Positions 58,161 through 64,000 of a stretch of 64,000 nucleotides of DNA are shown one piece after another. The notes beneath the pieces are model-generated. The model did no database searches, was not told where the DNA came from, and was given only the letters and a program-made list of their open reading frames with translations. A program made the position numbers and the translations under genes. The stretch is from contig JALLLS010000004.1 in NCBI GenBank assembly GCA_025094145.1, positions 372,001 to 436,000 of the forward strand, read 5' to 3'. Origin of the DNA: Spinellus fusiger (taxonomy: Eukaryota > Mucoromycota > Mucoromycetes > Mucorales > Phycomycetaceae). How positions within the stretch are numbered: position 1 is the stretch's first letter; each line of letters opens with the position of its first letter.

Positions 58161-58369
58161 TAATAAGAATGCGTTAGTTATATAAAAAGAAATTATTTAT
58201 GTAAAGAGAGAAATAATTGCATCTATAATTTATCTAATAACAAAAAGGCACTACCTTTCACTTTCTAAAGCGCACTTTTTACCTGTGGTCTTTAGTAATG
58301 ATAGAGGCTAAAGAGATTTTTGTTCTCTTTTGATCTTTGTGGTATTTATGGTATTTGTGAGTACTCTAA

Positions 58370-58617
58370 CCATTCATTCCATTTACCTATCCACAGCCAA
58401 TCAGAACCACTTCCATCTTGGTCCATATGTGATTCAAAGGGCTAAGAAACAGTTCCAAGCTGGAAAATAAAAAATAGTCCACCCCACTGAGTTTTAATGG
58501 GACTCCTTTCTCCTCCACAGTGCTTACTTGTAGATGAAGATGGGATCGTCAAAATTAGCAGTAACATCAAATACCATTGAGGCTGTTGGATTGTCCTCTT
58601 CCCAACTATATCCATAC
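58370..58617 (-). CDS. Possible small divergent gene or gene fragment
   Basis: On the minus strand ATG at about 58615 opens MYGYSWEEDNPTASMVFDVT and NFDDPIFIYK, followed by a strong donor (GTAAGCAC) and an acceptor TTTTCCAG about 65 nt later. A further donor-like GATAGGTAAAT lies near 58399. A TATA-like TATAAATTTATATAA stands just upstream. The first exon has a protein-like composition, but I could not find a continuing frame that avoids an early stop, and I do not recognise it. It may be the start of a gene that lost its 3' part when the Fanzor unit landed at 58160. Confidence 0.25.
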
Positions 58618-58769
58618 ATTTATATAAATTTATATATAAGAATCCAACCCAATCAATGAGATTTCTTTATTCAATCAATACAACAGACAAAACAGAGACT
58701 ATTGTTTTGCCCTTCCATGCTTACTGCCAACCACTCACTTTTCACTATCCTGCTATGGCATCACCATTC

Positions 58770-58795
58770 TACGTCACAGATCCAATATCACGTGA
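58770..58795. promoter_or_regulatory. CRE-like half site, CCAAT box and TCACGTGA E-box upstream of eIF2 gamma
   Basis: TACGTCA (58770-58776), CCAAT (58782-58786) and the palindrome TCACGTGA (58788-58795) are clustered 235-260 bp before the eIF2 gamma start. The octamer is the same as that upstream of CWC15 (21339-21346). The cluster could also serve the possible divergent gene at 58617. Binding is inferred only. Confidence 0.45.
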
Positions 58796-59028
58796 CAATA
58801 TAACTTTTTTGCTTGATGTTTTCTAATCCGTTCATTTCCTTGCTGACACAATAAAAAAAATAACAACACCCATCGACGTCTTCCACCGCCTTTGTTATAA
58901 CCACCTACCTTTATTTCCTGGAAGATCATTTTGTGACTTTATAAAAGTGAGAGTTCTCTTCTAGGATCTGCCATGACTCTTCTATGAACAGCACTAAAGC
59001 CTATGCATGCGTGTTGTTTAGTACAGCC

Positions 59029-60869
59029 ATGGCCAGCATAAAAGAAACAGGCACCGTCGCCTCTATTGATACATCAAAACTTAACCCCTTATCACCCGAA
59101 GTCATTTCCAAACAAGCCACTATCAATATTGGTAGGTAATGAGCCCTAGGACGCTTGGTGTAGATGTTCCTACCAAAGAGAGATTTCTTCTTCTTTTCTT
59201 CTTTCTTTTTTCTTCTTCTTTTTTCCATGTACAAGTAAACATACACACTTTCTGTATGAAAACAGAAAAGAAGAAACCATGAAGAAGAGAACAAAGACTA
59301 ACAAGAGAGGGGAATGGAACCTCCATTGTTTTGTCTTAGGTACTATTGGTCACGTAGCCCACGGTAAATCCACCGTTGTTAAGGCCATTTCTGGTGTTCA
59401 GGTACGCTTTTTATTTTTCTTCTTCATTGTTTTTTCTTGTTCTTTGGTGTGGCAATGGAGAATTGACTTGTTTGCTTAGACTGTCCGTTTTAAAAATGAA
59501 ATGGAGAGAAACATTACAATTAAGCTGGGATATGCCAATGCAAAAATCTACAAATGTGAACATGACGCCTGTCCTCGTCCTGGATGCTACAAGTCCTATG
59601 GCTCCTCCAAGGAAGACCATCCCTTGTGTGAGAGAGTAGGCTGTGGTGGTAAAATGAACTTGGTCAGACACGTGTCTTTTGTCGATTGTCCAGGCCACGA
59701 CATTCTCATGACAACCATGTTATCAGGTGCTGCTGTGATGGACGCTGCTCTTTTGTTGATTGCAGGCAATGAATCCTGTCCACAGCCCCAAACATCAGAA
59801 CATTTGGCTGCTATTGAGATCATGAAGTTGAAGCATGTTATTATTCTCCAGAACAAAGTGGATCTTGTCAAGGAAAAGGCAGCACAAGAACAACACGAGG
59901 ATATTCTGTCTTTTGTCAAGGGTAGGGTGTCAACTGTTGTATAGAGGAGATAAAGGAAAAGAAGAGAACATGGACTCACTCTCTTACATGTCTATTTCTG
60001 TTCAATCTCTCTATTCAATAGGTACCGTTGCTGATGGAGCTCCCATTATTCCCATTTCTGCCCAGCTCAAGTACAACATCGATGCTATCAATGAATACAT
60101 TACAAAGAAGATCCCTGTACCTGTGCGTGATTTCTCAGCTGTACCTCGTCTAATTGTCATTCGTTCTTTCGATATCAACAAACCCGGTGCAGATGTCAAC
60201 CAACTCCAGGGTGGTGTTGCTGGTGGTTCTATTCTCAAGGGCGTTCTGAAGATGGGAGATGAAATTGAAGTGCGTCCTGGTGTGATTATTAAGGATCAAG
60301 AGGGTAAGATCAGAGCAAGACCTATTCTGTCAAAGATCTTGACATTGGCTGCTGAATCCAATAAGCTTGAGTTTGCTGTTCCTGGTGGTTTAATCGGTAA
60401 GTAGAACAGACACCTCTTTGTTAATATTATCCATGGACAAAGACACTGATGGGATATGGGGGATATATTAGGTGTGGGCACTCAAATGGATCCTACCTTG
60501 TGTCGTGGTGATCGTCTTGTTGGACAGGTGCTTGGTTATCCTGGCACTCTTCCTTCTATTTACACTGAATTAGAAATATCATACTTCTTGTTGCGTCGTT
60601 TGTTGGGTGTCAAGACAGACGATAAGAAGCAGGCCAAGGTGGCTAAACTCACCAAGGGAGAATTGTTATTGGTCAACATTGGTTCCGTCTCTACAGGAGG
60701 TCGTGTGGTGGGTGTCAAGGCTGATCTTGCAAAGATTGTTTTGACAGGTCCTACATGTACTGAAGTAGGCGATAAGGTGGCCATCTCCAGAAAGATCGAG
60801 AGACATTGGCGTCTTATTGGATGGGGCAAGATCAAGAGAGGCACTGTTTTGGAAGCAGAGGCAAACTAA
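59029..60869 (+). CDS. GCD11: Translation initiation factor eIF2 subunit gamma, 5 exons
   Basis: This is the GTP-binding subunit of eIF2, which carries initiator Met-tRNA to the 40S ribosome in the cytosol. My model joins 59029-59131, 59340-59401, 59480-59921, 60022-60396 and 60472-60869, giving 459 residues (human about 472). All introns are GT-AG. The GTPase motifs are G1 GHVAHGKST (about 38-46), switch [18 protein letters not shown], a cysteine-rich zinc knuckle (C81, C86, C91, C105, C110), G3 DCPGHD (124-129), G4 NKVD (180-183) and G5 SAQ (215-217). Beta-barrel blocks [53 protein letters not shown] and [13 protein letters not shown] are all present. It lacks the long N-terminal extension of budding-yeast Gcd11. 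It converges with the helicase gene downstream. Appears intact. Confidence 0.97.
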
Positions 60870-61078
60870 ATGGAAGCATTTGACTAATAAAGTTGCATTT
60901 TTATTCTTCTACCATGGATTATGTTCTGTAAATCATTTATTACATACAAACATCTACATTTACAGTCAATGATTTATTTCTTTATTTCTTTATTTCTTTA
61001 TTTTCTTATGGCATAAGCTATCTTGGTATAATAAACATTTACATACATATATGCATATGTGCAATAGTGTTGATGGGT

Positions 61079-63464
<2,386 letters not shown>

Positions 63465-63787
63465 ACAATGTCCAGCTAATACACATACACATAAGAAAGA
63501 AAAGTCATAACGAGGACACTCCAGAACGCAACAACAGCATAGCAGCAGCAGATAACTCTTGTATAACTTATTGTTATTATTCTGCACCACAAGAGTCAGG
63601 CTTTGTTTACTGGATACTTACTCGAGTACTGATCCGGTGTTAATAGTTTGTTGTTCTGTAAAAGAAGTAAGTCTTTTTCACTCACCTCCAACTTGTATTC
63701 AATTTAACTCAGTCACGTTTGATTTAGTCAATTTCTTTTAGTTATCGGTAGTAGTTGTAGTGGATCATGTAAAGTATTCACCAAGGC
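63465..63787. other. 5' flank of the DED1 gene
   Basis: This is the promoter and leader region of the minus-strand helicase. No TATA box is obvious. A CAGTCACGTTTGA stretch near 63708 contains a partial CACGT core. No other gene is seen. Confidence 0.4.
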
Positions 63788-63855
63788 TGTAGTATGTCTG
63801 TAGTATGTCTGTAGTATGTCTGTAGTATGTCTATGGTATATCTGTAGTATATCTA
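63788..63855. repeat. 11-bp tandem repeat
   Basis: TGTAGTATGTC is repeated about four times perfectly and then two more times with changes (TATGGTATATC, TGTAGTATATC). It lies in the spacer before the window end. Confidence 0.8.
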
Positions 63856-64000
63856 TGATATTTCCATGAATACCTTATGAATTCACTAAGAAAAAAGACT
63901 GCCTCAAAGTAACTCATCAATACATTATCTTCTCTCTTGCTTCTTCCTCATATCTTTATACACCCTCCATAGTATCCTACATCAATAGTAACCGATATAT

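Noticed and set aside
59001..59326. Minus-strand frames over eIF2 gamma exon 1 and intron 1
   Set aside because: They overlap the conserved exon of a certain gene, and much of their length translates a purine/pyrimidine-rich intron.

Overview
The window looks like a piece of a Mucorales-type (Mucoromycota) fungal genome. The evidence is short GT-AG introns of about 45-210 nt, very AT-rich spacers, intron-bearing eukaryotic housekeeping genes, LINE elements of the kind common in Mucor-like fungi, and relics of Fanzor, the eukaryotic TnpB homologue. I cannot name a species. Six intron-bearing host genes can be modelled. They are an MFS transporter (7404-9428, +), a TMEM164-like membrane acyltransferase (19445-20461, +), the spliceosome factor CWC15 (21454-22473, +), an arrestin-fold protein (42746-43951, -), translation factor eIF2 gamma (59029-60869, +) and a Ded1/DDX3 DEAD-box helicase (61079-63464, -). 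The last two form a convergent translation-initiation pair 209 bp apart. A seventh gene, for a membrane protein, seems to have been split by a transposon (50599-52350, -).

Most of the rest is a transposon graveyard. Four relics carry parts of a Fanzor-type RNA-guided nuclease. Three (1-845, about 15040-16416, about 56836-58160) are copies of one 5'-truncated unit with the RuvC-II region, zinc ribbon and RuvC-III motif, and a TATA-like promoter in the two complete upstream regions. The fourth (about 22995-25030, -) is an N-terminal/RuvC-I relic cut by a Tc1 element. A separate 1.2-kb terminal-inverted-repeat family (called A here, four long copies) has ends like those of the Fanzor units. Tc1/mariner-type elements form three families (16576-17954, 55457-56833 and a 3' part at 2103-2762; 23646-24990; 40581-41938). 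Every full-length copy has lost a catalytic residue. There are also a MULE relic, several roughly 255-bp LTR-like repeats, two MITEs and LINE remains.

Layout: 1-3710 transposons; 3711-7403 AT-rich spacer; 7404-9428 MFS gene; 10500-17954 nested transposons; 19445-22473 TMEM164-like and CWC15; 22995-29790 Fanzor relic, Tc1 and decayed LINE; 29738-34663 a striking inverted duplication with two 2.2-kb almost identical arms around a 0.5-kb spacer; 34664-39600 mostly featureless; 39600-41938 MULE relic with Tc1; 42746-43951 arrestin; 43952-50580 mostly featureless with two unassigned coding relics; 50599-52794 split gene, element A4 and LTR; 53257-54818 an ORF1-only LINE with a clear 17-bp target duplication; 55457-58160 Tc1 and Fanzor; 58617-64000 the translation-factor block. 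All splice sites, products and homologies were read by eye from the sequence; no search or alignment program was run.
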